DNA of 22,386 nt from an uncultured Lachnospiraceae bacterium (GTDB lineage: Bacteria; Bacillota; Clostridia; Lachnospirales; Lachnospiraceae), in contig CAJUIM010000055.1 of the NCBI GenBank assembly GCA_910586275.1, positions 1-22,386 of the forward strand, read 5' to 3'. The notes beneath the pieces are model-generated. The model made no database searches. It was not told where the DNA came from and saw only the letters and a program-made list of their open reading frames with translations. The first letter of the stretch is position 1. Each line of letters opens with the position of its first letter. Positions 1 through 6,951 of this stretch are shown piece by piece. The position numbers were made by a program, and so were the translations under genes.

Positions 1-26
1 ATTCGGACACGCTTTCGCTCTGCGGC
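1..26. repeat. Direct terminal repeat, left copy
   Basis: These 26 bases are identical to the last 26 bases of the window (22361-22386), in the same orientation. At the right end the 26-mer follows directly on a 47-base conserved block (22314-22360). Here a related 47-base block lies inverted at 95-141, with a hairpin between. The pattern indicates a dispersed intergenic repeat family rather than a gene. Its cellular role is unknown. Confidence 0.75.
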
Positions 27-80
27 AAACGCAGCGGTACTAAGGCACTAAAATCAGTGCCTTAGTACCGCTGCGTTTTT
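27..80. repeat. Perfect 23-bp inverted repeat (hairpin) inside the repeat region
   Basis: Positions 27-49 and 56-78 are exact reverse complements, separated by a 6-base loop. A run of five T follows on the plus strand (76-80). The shape fits an intrinsic terminator or a palindromic insertion within the dispersed repeat. No gene ends just upstream inside the window, so a terminator would serve a gene beyond the left edge. Confidence 0.7.
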
Positions 81-85
81 CGAAG

Positions 86-141
86 GTCCGAGTTAAAAAC
101 ATCGTTCCTGACGCTGGCTGTGGCTTAAGTTAATGACATTG
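86..141 (+). repeat. Dispersed intergenic repeat, copy 1
   Basis: Positions 95-141 match the reverse complement of 22314-22360 at 44 of 47 bases without a gap. The match continues outward to 86 with a one-base indel. A separate 14-base word is repeated nearby (73-86 and 152-165). The copies lie 22 kb apart, both in intergenic DNA. I see no coding potential. Confidence 0.75.
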
Positions 142-226
142 TCTAGAGTCGGCGTTTTTCGAAGGCCTGAAACAAAGATACGGTTTCCGGGGTGGGCGGC
201 AGTCTGACGGAATGGCATGGGGGGAT

Positions 227-1048
227 TTATCCGGCCCTTCTTTCACGATGCCTGTGTTTGGGTACATAGACATACAGATGATTTTCAATTAGTTCCAGTT
301 TCCGTTTATGCCCGCGGAACAATGCAGAAAACTTGTTGTAGAACCAAAAAGAGTAAACAAGAAGATTATTGGCTTTTCCGATTTTCTGCTTGGTTGTATG
401 CAGGTAGCGTCTGCCGTCGGCATGGATGGCAACATCGGAACGGATGGCATGGATAAGATCCGTTTCGCATTGAATGTCGGCATCGATCATAGTATAGCCG
501 AATCCCGTGCAGTTTTCCCGGTGGGAGTCACTTCCTCCGGTGCCGGGCTTGTCAAACTGTTTTGCCAGTTCTGCGGCCGCATGGTTGGACTCCGGCGACT
601 CACAGGCATTGTAAGTTTCGATAAAATCAAAGCGGGATATGAGAGTTCTCGTTTTTTTGCCCCGTCTTGTGTTCATCAGGCTCAGATATTTCTCCCCGCA
701 GGGATGTGCCGGACCTAATATGCCTCCGTAATGGTGGACAATATCAATGAGCAGACTGACAGGCAGTCCCCTTAATTCCAAAATGGGCAGTTTCACGCCG
801 GTAGGCATGACTATAATAATATGTCCGGCATCGATAGTATCATACTCGATGCCTTTTAATACGACAAAGTCCTGAAATTCTTTGCCCTTTATATGTTTTT
901 CATAATAACGGTATGCCTTGTAGGAATTATGGTCGGTGATGAGCATGCCCTGATAGCCTTTTTCCTGTAATGCCCGGATGTTGTCGCGTATGCTGATTTT
1001 TCCGTCCAGTGAACCTTCTTTTGTATGGCAATGCATATCGAATTTCAA
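227..1048 (-). CDS. PHP-domain metal-dependent phosphoesterase
   Basis: A 273-residue protein of the PHP (polymerase and histidinol phosphatase) superfamily, cytoplasmic. The metal-binding pattern is complete: HCH at residues 6-8, ITDHN around 37-41, GIEYD near 66-70, AHP at 114-116 and GGSDSH at 171-176. Family members hydrolyse phosphoester substrates such as nucleoside bisphosphates or histidinol phosphate; the substrate here is not evident. The start is TTG (complement of 1046-1048), behind an AAAGAGG ribosome site, and reading on from it gives the family's MKFDMHCHT opening. A candidate promoter lies at 1154-1181, so the gene can be transcribed separately from pyrI, which ends 175 bases upstream. 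The last 50 residues are basic and outside the PHP core. Confidence 0.85.
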   Translation of the reverse strand: MKFDMHCHTKEGSLDGKISIRDNIRALQEKGYQGMLITDHNSYKAYRYYEKHIKGKEFQDFVVLKGIEYDTIDAGHIIIVMPTGVKLPILELRGLPVSLLIDIVHHYGGILGPAHPCGEKYLSLMNTRRGKKTRTLISRFDFIETYNACESPESNHAAAELAKQFDKPGTGGSDSHRENCTGFGYTMIDADIQCETDLIHAIRSDVAIHADGRRYLHTTKQKIGKANNLLVYSFWFYNKFSALFRGHKRKLELIENHLYVYVPKHRHRERRAG

Positions 1049-1153
1049 TTTTAACCTCTTTCCTCATTCCCGCATAAGCCGGGACGGTAAATGCCGGCCA
1101 TGACGGGGGATGAATGATTGTCTTTGTGTACATGGTGTCACATGCCAATCTCT

Positions 1154-1181
1154 ATTTTAAACTTTTCAGACAAAATGTAAA
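1154..1181 (-). promoter_or_regulatory. Candidate sigma-A promoter of the PHP gene
   Basis: Reading the minus strand, TTTACA (1176-1181) and TAAAAT (1154-1159) are separated by 16 bases. Each hexamer matches consensus at five of six positions. The site lies between pyrI and the PHP gene and leaves a leader of roughly 100 bases. Confidence 0.5.
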
Positions 1182-1223
1182 GATTTTTTGGTTAGAAATA
1201 TTTGTAAATGTGGGGTGGAATAC

Positions 1224-1655
1224 TTAAAACCGTTCCCTGCATTTCTCTTCACAGTATTTGCAGCGGTATATTTCCTTTTTTTCGTCTGCAAGGACAAAAA
1301 TATGGGGCAGTTCCTGCTCGATGGAAGTGATGCAGCGGGGATTTCTGCATTTGATGACACCGCGGATTTCTTTAGGAAGGGTTAACTCCTTCTTGTCTAC
1401 AATTTTTCCGTCTTTGATTACATTGACCGTAATATTGTGGTCAATGAAAGCCAGGACATCCAGACTGAGAGTGTTGATGTCACATTCTACTTTTAAAATG
1501 TCTTTTTTGCCCATTTTGTTGCTGCGGGCATTTTTGATAATGGCTACCGTGCAGTCCAGTTTGTCCAGTTTTAGGTGATGATAGATGGAAAGGCTTTTGC
1601 CGGCCGCGATATGATCAAGGACGAAGCCTTCTTCAATTTTTCCTACATTTAACAT
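1224..1655 (-). CDS. pyrI: Aspartate carbamoyltransferase regulatory chain
   Basis: PyrI is the non-catalytic chain of aspartate transcarbamylase. It binds effector nucleotides and joins PyrB trimers in the holoenzyme of pyrimidine synthesis. The 143 residues are slightly shorter than E. coli PyrI. The N-terminal allosteric domain (about 1-95) opens MLNVGKIEEGFVLDHI, with IYHHL further on. The C-terminal zinc domain has the expected four-cysteine arrangement: CRNPRC, then CKYC with a further C three residues on. The ATG at 1653-1655 follows an AAAGGAG site at good spacing. It lies 50 bases downstream of pyrB on the same strand, so the two are almost certainly one transcript giving matched subunits. 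Confidence 0.95.
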   Translation of the reverse strand: MLNVGKIEEGFVLDHIAAGKSLSIYHHLKLDKLDCTVAIIKNARSNKMGKKDILKVECDINTLSLDVLAFIDHNITVNVIKDGKIVDKKELTLPKEIRGVIKCRNPRCITSIEQELPHIFVLADEKKEIYRCKYCEEKCRERF

Positions 1656-1705
1656 GGTTATTCTCCTTTTTCGGTTTATGGGATGGTTTCTTTGCAGGAA
1701 GCCGG

Positions 1706-2620
1706 TCAGACACTGATTTCCAAAAGGGAGAGGATCAATGCCATACGGACATATACGCCGTATTGTACCTGCCGGAAATAAGCGGCACGGGGATCGTCGT
1801 CCACTTCCACGGAGATTTCGTTGACACGGGGAAGCGGATGGAGAATCAGCATGTCATTTTTGGCAAGTTTCATTTTCTCTTTGTTAAGGATATAGAAATC
1901 TTTTAGGCGGACATAGTCTTCTTCGTTGAAGAAACGCTCTTTCTGTACCCTTGTCATATATAGGAAGTCCAGACGGGGCATGATTTCCTCCAGCCGTATG
2001 ACTTCTTCGTAGGGAATGTGTTTTTCTTTCAGCATATCGGTAATATAATCGGGCACCTTCAGTTCTTCCGGAGAGATGAAAATAAACCGGATACCCTCAT
2101 AACGCACCAGAGCGTTGATTAAGGAATGGACGGTTCTGCCGAATTTCAGGTCGCCGCACAGACCGATGGTAAAGTTGCCGAGGCTGCCTTTTAAGGAACG
2201 GATGGTCAGCAGGTCGGTGAGGGTCTGGGTGGGGTGCTGATGGCCGCCGTCTCCGGCATTGATGACAGGGATGGCGGAACGGCTGGCCGCTACCATGGGT
2301 GCGCCTTCTTTCGGATGTCTCATGGCGCATATATCGGCAAAGCAGGAAATGACGCGTATGGTGTCGGATACGCTTTCGCCTTTTGAGGCGGAAGAGGAGC
2401 CGGCATCGGAAAAGCCGATGACGCTGCCGCCCAAGTTCAGCATGGCGGATTCAAAACTCAGTCTTGTCCGCGTGCTTGGCTCGTAGAAGCAGGTAGCCAG
2501 TTTTTTGCCGCTGCATGCATGGGCATATTTGTCCATGTTGTTTTCTATGTCATTTGCAAGGTCGAAGAGCTGTTCCAGTTCTTCGACGGTAAAATCCAGA
2601 GGACTCATCAGGTGTCGCAT
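1706..2620 (-). CDS. pyrB: Aspartate carbamoyltransferase catalytic chain
   Basis: PyrB condenses carbamoyl phosphate with aspartate, the committed step of pyrimidine synthesis. The 304-residue length is normal. The carbamoyl-phosphate loop STRTR is at residues 49-53, followed by LSFESA. HPTQTLTDLLT and HPLPRVNE are both present. I place the start at the ATG at 2618-2620, giving MRHLMSPLDF, because an AAAGGAA ribosome site precedes it and homologous proteins begin there. The longer open frame to 2731 runs through leader hairpins and is not protein-like. It is followed by pyrI. A nitroreductase ends 114 bases upstream, and the spacer holds two hairpins that could attenuate or terminate. Confidence 0.96.
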   Translation of the reverse strand: MRHLMSPLDFTVEELEQLFDLANDIENNMDKYAHACSGKKLATCFYEPSTRTRLSFESAMLNLGGSVIGFSDAGSSSASKGESVSDTIRVISCFADICAMRHPKEGAPMVAASRSAIPVINAGDGGHQHPTQTLTDLLTIRSLKGSLGNFTIGLCGDLKFGRTVHSLINALVRYEGIRFIFISPEELKVPDYITDMLKEKHIPYEEVIRLEEIMPRLDFLYMTRVQKERFFNEEDYVRLKDFYILNKEKMKLAKNDMLILHPLPRVNEISVEVDDDPRAAYFRQVQYGVYVRMALILSLLEISV

Positions 2621-2667
2621 GTTTTTTGTTCCTTTCTGTTCTGTTATGATGTTTTTCAGCCCAAAGA

Positions 2668-2697
2668 AAATCGAAGAGAAGTGTTTCCCTTCGATTT
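2668..2697 (-). terminator. Leader hairpin ahead of pyrB (terminator or attenuator)
   Basis: A 9-bp perfect stem (2668-2676 with 2689-2697) with a 12-base loop is followed on the minus strand by a T-rich stretch. It lies about 50 bases before the pyrB start codon. It may end the nitroreductase transcript or attenuate pyrB. I did not recognise a PyrR-binding consensus. Confidence 0.4.
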
Positions 2698-2704
2698 GGA
2701 AAGA

Positions 2705-2729
2705 GCCGTCGGCGGAGAGCCGCCGCGGC
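2705..2729 (-). terminator. GC-rich hairpin just after the nitroreductase stop
   Basis: GGCGG (2711-2715) pairs with CCGCC (2720-2724) around an AGAG loop. An outer 4-bp GCCG/CGGC stem extends it across a small bulge. It starts six bases past the nitroreductase stop codon. The following T tract is short, so termination may be weak, letting transcription reach pyrB. Confidence 0.4.
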
Positions 2730-2734
2730 ATTGG

Positions 2735-3274
2735 TTACATATAAGTCAGCAGGTCTGTGACTGCTTTGCGTTTCAGGGCAGCAGGTTCCTCGTCAGGATA
2801 TCCGATGGGAATCAATGCAACGACTTCCCTGTCTTCCGGGACACCAAGGAGTTCGCCGGCCTTCCGATCGTCAAAAATTCCTTCAATTACGCTGCCGATG
2901 CCATGTTCGTAAGCGGCAAGGCAAAATGTCTGGGATGCAATGCCTGCATCGAACATCTGCCAAGAATCGCCTCTATGGGTAGAGAAAGATCCGTCACGTT
3001 CGAAGCCGCATCTGTTTTTTATGACGGTAACTACAATCAGCATGGGTGCGCCTTTGATGATGGCTCCGTTATTGGGGTAATCGGAAGTGCATTCATCGGC
3101 AATCTTGTCTTTCATAGCACCCTCTACAGCGATGTAGCGGACAATCTGTGTATGCTTCCAGCTGGGAACGTGGGAAACCGTCTCCACAATTTCCTCAAGC
3201 AGTGCATGGTCAATGGGCTGGTTGGTGAATTTGCGGATGCTTCTGCGTCCTTTGATACATTCTTTTGCAGTCAT
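2735..3274 (-). CDS. Nitroreductase-family FMN oxidoreductase
   Basis: A 179-residue protein of the nitroreductase superfamily: FMN-dependent NAD(P)H oxidoreductases acting on nitro compounds, quinones or flavins. The N-terminal FMN-phosphate motif GRRSIRKF (residues 9-16) is clear. PSWKHTQ is an atypical form of the family's usual P-S-x-x-N-x-Q segment. The C-terminal GVPEDREVVALIPIGYPDE is typical of the fold. The ATG at 3272-3274 sits 6 bases after a perfect AGGAGG; the longer frame to 3301 lacks such a site. A good promoter (3314-3342) lies just upstream. It may be co-transcribed with pyrBI, though the spacer hairpins argue for partial separation. The substrate is unknown. Confidence 0.85.
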   Translation of the reverse strand: MTAKECIKGRRSIRKFTNQPIDHALLEEIVETVSHVPSWKHTQIVRYIAVEGAMKDKIADECTSDYPNNGAIIKGAPMLIVVTVIKNRCGFERDGSFSTHRGDSWQMFDAGIASQTFCLAAYEHGIGSVIEGIFDDRKAGELLGVPEDREVVALIPIGYPDEEPAALKRKAVTDLLTYM

Positions 3275-3313
3275 TGGGTACCTCCTTTTTCTATCGTGCA
3301 ATATGTTTTTTAT

Positions 3314-3342
3314 ATGATACCATATTGAGGGGTGGCTTTCAA
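3314..3342 (-). promoter_or_regulatory. Sigma-A promoter of the nitroreductase gene
   Basis: On the minus strand, TTGAAA (3337-3342) and TATCAT (3314-3319) are separated by exactly 17 bases, about 40 bases ahead of the start codon. It is possibly also the main promoter for pyrBI by read-through. Confidence 0.6.
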
Positions 3343-3372
3343 TCGGGAAACTCAGAAAATAAAAAATATATT

Positions 3373-3401
3373 TTGCAATGCCGGCAGATATCGGATATGA
3401 T
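3373..3401 (+). promoter_or_regulatory. Candidate sigma-A promoter of the PH-like gene
   Basis: TTGCAA (3373-3378) and TATGAT (3396-3401) have a 17-base spacer and lie 30 bases upstream of the start codon at 3432. The site is divergent from the nitroreductase promoter. Confidence 0.5.
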
Positions 3402-3431
3402 AATATGATAAGAGACTAAGGAGGGATGAAA

Positions 3432-3785
3432 ATGGAATATGTGGAAAGAAAGAGACTGTTGTTTTTCGGCCTGCCGTGGACGTTTACCAAATATACGGTG
3501 ATGGAAGAAGACGTGATGATAAACAGCGGATTCCTGAAAACGTATGAGAACGATTGCTATATGTATAAAATTCAGGATGTGGAACTGCAGATATCGTTGG
3601 CGGAGCGGATCTTCGGATTGGGGACTGTCGTGTGCTATACCGGTGATACCACCCATTCCAGGCTGGAATTGGTTCATATCCGCCGGGCAAAGGAAATCAA
3701 GGATTATATTCTGAAAGCATCGGAGGAGGCACGCAGGAAGCGGCGGACGCTGAATACGCTGGATATCGGGACGGAGGGGGAATAG
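3432..3785 (+). CDS. Small PH-like (bacterial pleckstrin-homology type) protein
   Basis: A 117-residue protein whose central segment (FTKYTVMEEDVMINSGFL, then VELQISLAERIFGLGTV) resembles the beta-rich bacterial PH-domain family (bPH_2/DUF304-like). It has no obvious membrane segment or signal peptide, unlike many family members, which have transmembrane helices before the domain. The C-terminus is basic (EEARRKRRTL). I chose the ATG at 3432 because AAGGAGG (3418-3424) is 7 bases before it; the ATG at 3426 is too close. It is a single gene, convergent with the next minus-strand gene. Function unknown. Confidence 0.7.
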   Translation: MEYVERKRLLFFGLPWTFTKYTVMEEDVMINSGFLKTYENDCYMYKIQDVELQISLAERIFGLGTVVCYTGDTTHSRLELVHIRRAKEIKDYILKASEEARRKRRTLNTLDIGTEGE

Positions 3786-3834
3786 CGGCAGGGGCAGGTG
3801 CCCATACCGGGCAAAGACCGCGTGCCGCAAGTGA

Positions 3835-4242
3835 TTATTTTATGGAGTCATCGGTTTCCCGTATCAGCCGTTCAAAGAGCAGGCCGGCAAAGAGCCAGCA
3901 GGGTAGGTAGTCCAGCCGGATGATTTCTTTAATATGCCATTTGGAATGTTTATAGTTCCATGGGCACAGATCCCGGCGTGCCAGAAGGGAACCGGTGGCA
4001 AATTCACCTGCAAAAATAAAAACGGCATAGACCAGCCCTCTTACAAGGAAATGCTGTCTGCGCATAAGCCTGCATAAGGGGGCAAGGAATGAGGCCATGC
4101 CGTATATGGGGAACATCCAGACAGAGGTGTTCCCGGTCAGTTTGAATTCCCTCCGGCGGAAAGAATTTAAAGCGGTAAATGAAATTTCAAGGCACCAGCC
4201 AAGGATGCCGCAATGGATAAAGTTATGGACTAATTTTCTCAT
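3835..4242 (-). CDS. CmpB-like (putative ABC-transporter type IV) small membrane protein
   Basis: About 135 residues beginning MRKLVHNFIHCGILGW. It has several hydrophobic segments and the conserved tail LCPWNY followed by IRLDYLPCWLFAGLLFE. That tail matches the Clostridia membrane family often named ABC-transporter CmpB-type (PF06541-like); no ATPase partner lies nearby, so transporter function is not shown. The start at 4240-4242 is chosen by family similarity. Its ribosome site is weak: the nearest purine-rich stretch is about 17 bases upstream. The longer frame to 4338 has an N-terminus unlike a membrane protein. It is divergent from the amidohydrolase. Confidence 0.65.
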   Translation of the reverse strand: MRKLVHNFIHCGILGWCLEISFTALNSFRRREFKLTGNTSVWMFPIYGMASFLAPLCRLMRRQHFLVRGLVYAVFIFAGEFATGSLLARRDLCPWNYKHSKWHIKEIIRLDYLPCWLFAGLLFERLIRETDDSIK

Positions 4243-4383
4243 AATATCAGGGTTACCGTTTCCTTGGAAAATATGCAGGGATTCATGGAAAAGAGGAGAT
4301 TTGTGACGCACATCTGCCGGAAAGCAATTTTCAAACATGTCAGTACACTGGGTATTTCAGAATGGGACAGGAGGAGAAAAAAT

Positions 4384-5550
4384 ATGTTGTGCATAAAAAA
4401 TGGGATGATACATGATGCCGTCCGCAGGGAAGCGTTCCGGGCGGATATCTTGGTGGAGAACGGGAAAATCGCCGCAATCGGGGAAGCGTTGGAACTGCCG
4501 GAAGGTACCGGGACGGTTGATGCGGAAGGGCTGCATGTATATCCGGGATTTGTGGAAGCCCATGGGCATATCGGCCTGGACGGTTACGGCATCGGATATG
4601 AGGGCATAGACTATAACGAAGTGAATGACATTATCAGCCCGCAGATGAGGGGAATTGACGGTGTGAAGCCCTTTGACCCGGCTTTTCCTAAAGCGGCGGC
4701 GGCAGGCGTAACCTCCGTCTGCGTGGGGCCGGGAAGCGCAAATGTGCTGGGAGGCACTTTTGCAGTCATAAAGACTATGGGAAAGCGCGTGGAAGACATG
4801 GTGGTACGGGATGCCGTAGCCATGAAATGTGCATTCGGGGAGAACCCCAAAAGGGTGTACCGGGAGAAGAAAGATTCCAGCCGCATGACTACTGCCGCGC
4901 TGTTAAGGGAAACTTTGTTTAAAGCCAAGGAATATATGGAGAAAAAGGAAGCGGCAGAGGGAGATATTTTCAAGAAACCTGCCTTTGACATAAAGCTGGA
5001 ATCCTTGATTCCGGTGCTGAAACGGGAAATGCCGCTGAAAGCCCATGCCCATGCCACGGAGGATATTTTTACGGCATTGCGCATTGCCAAGGAATTCCAT
5101 CTGAAAATTACGCTGGAGCATGTGACGGAGGGACATTTGATTGTGGAGGAACTGGCAAAAGAAAATGTGCCTTTGGCGGTAGGCCCGACCTTTACCAGCG
5201 CGACTAAATTCGAACTGCGCAATAAAAGCTGGACGACACCGGGCCTGCTTTCACAGGCAGGCTGCCAAGTATCCATTATTACGGATTCTTCCGTTATCCC
5301 GCAGGAATATCTTCCCCTTTGCGCGGGTCTGGCAGTGCAGGCCGGAATGGATTCTTTTGCGGCACTGCAGGCAATTACCATCAATCCGGCAAAACATGCG
5401 GGGGTTGCAGACAGGGTAGGTTCATTGGAAACGGGAAAGGATGCGGACCTTGTCATCACGGACGGGAATCCTTTTGAAGTGTCCACAAAGGTAAAACATG
5501 TGTTTATCGGCGGAAAGGCTGTGGATTTGAATCTGCCCGGAGTCCGGTGA
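4384..5550 (+). CDS. Metal-dependent amidohydrolase (imidazolonepropionase-like)
   Basis: A 388-residue amidohydrolase-superfamily enzyme of the imidazolonepropionase-like group. The N-terminal beta-sandwich and ADILVENGKIAAIG lead into the HGH metal motif (H60, H62). Further candidate ligands are H221/H223 in KAHAHATED, H246 in LEHVTEGH and D301 in ITDSSV. The C-terminus (GKDADLVITDGNPFE) is characteristic of the family. It likely hydrolyses a cyclic amide or amide bond in the cytoplasm; the substrate cannot be told and no hut-type neighbours are present. The ATG at 4384 has AGGAGG (4369-4374) nine bases upstream. A long hairpin follows the stop. Confidence 0.88.
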   Translation: MLCIKNGMIHDAVRREAFRADILVENGKIAAIGEALELPEGTGTVDAEGLHVYPGFVEAHGHIGLDGYGIGYEGIDYNEVNDIISPQMRGIDGVKPFDPAFPKAAAAGVTSVCVGPGSANVLGGTFAVIKTMGKRVEDMVVRDAVAMKCAFGENPKRVYREKKDSSRMTTAALLRETLFKAKEYMEKKEAAEGDIFKKPAFDIKLESLIPVLKREMPLKAHAHATEDIFTALRIAKEFHLKITLEHVTEGHLIVEELAKENVPLAVGPTFTSATKFELRNKSWTTPGLLSQAGCQVSIITDSSVIPQEYLPLCAGLAVQAGMDSFAALQAITINPAKHAGVADRVGSLETGKDADLVITDGNPFEVSTKVKHVFIGGKAVDLNLPGVR

Positions 5551-5582
5551 TCTTTGACGAAGATATAAAAGAAACGCAATGG

Positions 5583-5629
5583 CAGAGCGGTTACATCCCG
5601 GTGGCGAGTGCCGGAATGTAACCGCTCTG
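5583..5629. terminator. Bidirectional terminator between convergent genes
   Basis: A 19-bp stem with a single mismatch (5583-5601 with 5611-5629) and a 9-base loop lies in the 88-base gap between the amidohydrolase and the convergent DUF5050-like gene. T-richness follows on both strands but there is no classical U run. Confidence 0.65.
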
Positions 5630-5638
5630 AAGTGTGTG

Positions 5639-6679
5639 CTATTTCTGGTTTTCCAAGGCGGCGCGTGCAGCGGCCTCAAAGGGCACCACATTTATGGCGC
5701 CGAAGGTAGGAGTCATATACATGGGCGTATCCGATTCAAAGGAAGTGAAATATACAAAGGATGAAGTTATGTTGATGTTCTTGTGGTTGCCGTTGGATAT
5801 AATTTCTACATTGCTGCCATCGGTATACATACGTTTTAGTGCCGGCTCGGTCTTGGAGTTGGTCTGGTAGTAAATATAGTCTCCGTATACATTGAACAGG
5901 TCAATCCTTTCGTTGGTCAGTACTTCCACTAAATTTTCCGCCGGTGAATAACGGCATAAACGGTAATTTTCGGATACATCCATATAATAGAAGTAACCGT
6001 TATGATAAACCGGGTTGAATACGTTGCCGTCCCATACGGTGGAGATGGAATCGTTTGCCGTGTTCAATGCATATAAATGGTGGTCGTCCCGCATTCCGTT
6101 AAAGTAAATGATGCCGTCCGCACAGGATGCGGGGTTCACAAGGTAATCGGCAATCCGTTTGTCTTCCGACTTGTCTATTTTAATCTTGAAAAGTTCGGTG
6201 CCGTTTGTATTGCTGTTGTCAAAATTTTGGTAATACAGATAATTTCCGCACAGCTGCAGGGTAATGGCATTGCCCCGCTTCAGGCACTGGGATTTCTTTC
6301 CGTTCAGATTGCTGCGGTAAATGCCGTAGGTGCGCTGGGAAAATCCCAATCCTTCGCCGGTTTCAAAACTGTCCAGAAAATAATAAATATAATGGTCATC
6401 GGCATTGATGGAGGTGACTCTGGAAGTCGTCAGTTTTTTTAAGTTGGAGCCGTCGGACGACATGGAATACATGCAGCCGCTGTCGTATAAGTTAGAAAAG
6501 TAGACAACGCCGTTCCGCTCGCAGAAAAGTCCGTTATTATTCAGATTTCCGGCCGTATTGCCTGTGACATAGCCTTCGTTCATCTTAATCCGTTGGGAAA
6601 GCATGGTTATGGCAAAAGAGGAAATGACGGCCAAGATAGCCACTACAGATAGAATGATGTTTCGTGTTTTCTTATTCAT
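5639..6679 (-). CDS. Membrane-anchored DUF5050-like beta-propeller protein
   Basis: A 346-residue protein with one N-terminal transmembrane segment (about residues 8-28, after MNKKTRN) and a large domain expected outside the membrane. That domain repeats short strands such as VVYFSNLYDSG, YIYYFLD, LYYQNFDN, IIYFNGM, YFYYMDV and YIYYQTN, spaced about 40-50 residues apart. DGSNLKKL and DGSNVEII mark blade joints. This is the pattern of DUF5050 beta-propeller-like proteins common in Lachnospiraceae. No catalytic residues are apparent; a binding or sensing role is plausible but unproven. The ATG at 6677-6679 follows AAAGGAAA. It is a single gene, likely transcribed from a distant promoter at 6843-6871. 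Confidence 0.75.
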   Translation of the reverse strand: MNKKTRNIILSVVAILAVISSFAITMLSQRIKMNEGYVTGNTAGNLNNNGLFCERNGVVYFSNLYDSGCMYSMSSDGSNLKKLTTSRVTSINADDHYIYYFLDSFETGEGLGFSQRTYGIYRSNLNGKKSQCLKRGNAITLQLCGNYLYYQNFDNSNTNGTELFKIKIDKSEDKRIADYLVNPASCADGIIYFNGMRDDHHLYALNTANDSISTVWDGNVFNPVYHNGYFYYMDVSENYRLCRYSPAENLVEVLTNERIDLFNVYGDYIYYQTNSKTEPALKRMYTDGSNVEIISNGNHKNINITSSFVYFTSFESDTPMYMTPTFGAINVVPFEAAARAALENQK

Positions 6680-6722
6680 ACGCTGTTTCCTTTCTGGTTT
6701 TGTTTCGCCAATATATGTATAT

Positions 6723-6755
6723 ATGCGGAACCCTTTTTCGCGGTGCTTTCCGCAT
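6723..6755 (-). other. Hairpin in the DUF5050-like gene leader
   Basis: Eight perfectly complementary bases (6723-6730 with 6748-6755) enclose a 17-base loop, within the 160-base stretch between the candidate promoter and the start codon. It could affect expression. No known riboswitch was recognised. Confidence 0.3.
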
Positions 6756-6842
6756 TGTTTTTACTGTATATGCAGATGCTTCCATAAATCATGGTGTGCA
6801 GCCGGAAGCGGTATAGGGAATGGCAATGCCGTTATCTACTAT

Positions 6843-6871
6843 AGTATAGGCCAAAGCGGGCATATAATCAA
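6843..6871 (-). promoter_or_regulatory. Candidate promoter for the DUF5050-like gene
   Basis: On the minus strand, TTGATT (6866-6871) and TATACT (6843-6848) have a 17-base spacer. The minus 10 region overlaps the 10-base palindrome TACTATAGTA (6837-6846), which might be an operator. The rest of the 272-base gap between the MATE gene and this gene shows nothing else clear. Confidence 0.4.
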
Positions 6872-6951
6872 TCCTATTTTGTGAGAAGATGCGGGAGTTT
6901 TGTCCCAAAGGAAGGAGCCGCGGCGAGGCGCATTGACTGAGCCTGGATGTA

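Noticed and set aside
2668..2697. PyrR-binding attenuator ahead of pyrB
   Set aside because: Hairpins exist, but I could not find the PyrR anti-antiterminator consensus, so only a generic hairpin is reported.
2519..3328. Plus-strand frame of 269 residues over pyrB and the nitroreductase
   Set aside because: It is antisense to two clearly recognisable genes and shows no family features.
4611..5579. Minus-strand frame of 322 residues opposite the amidohydrolase
   Set aside because: Shadow frame of a gene with intact catalytic motifs; Ser/Phe-rich translation without domain features.
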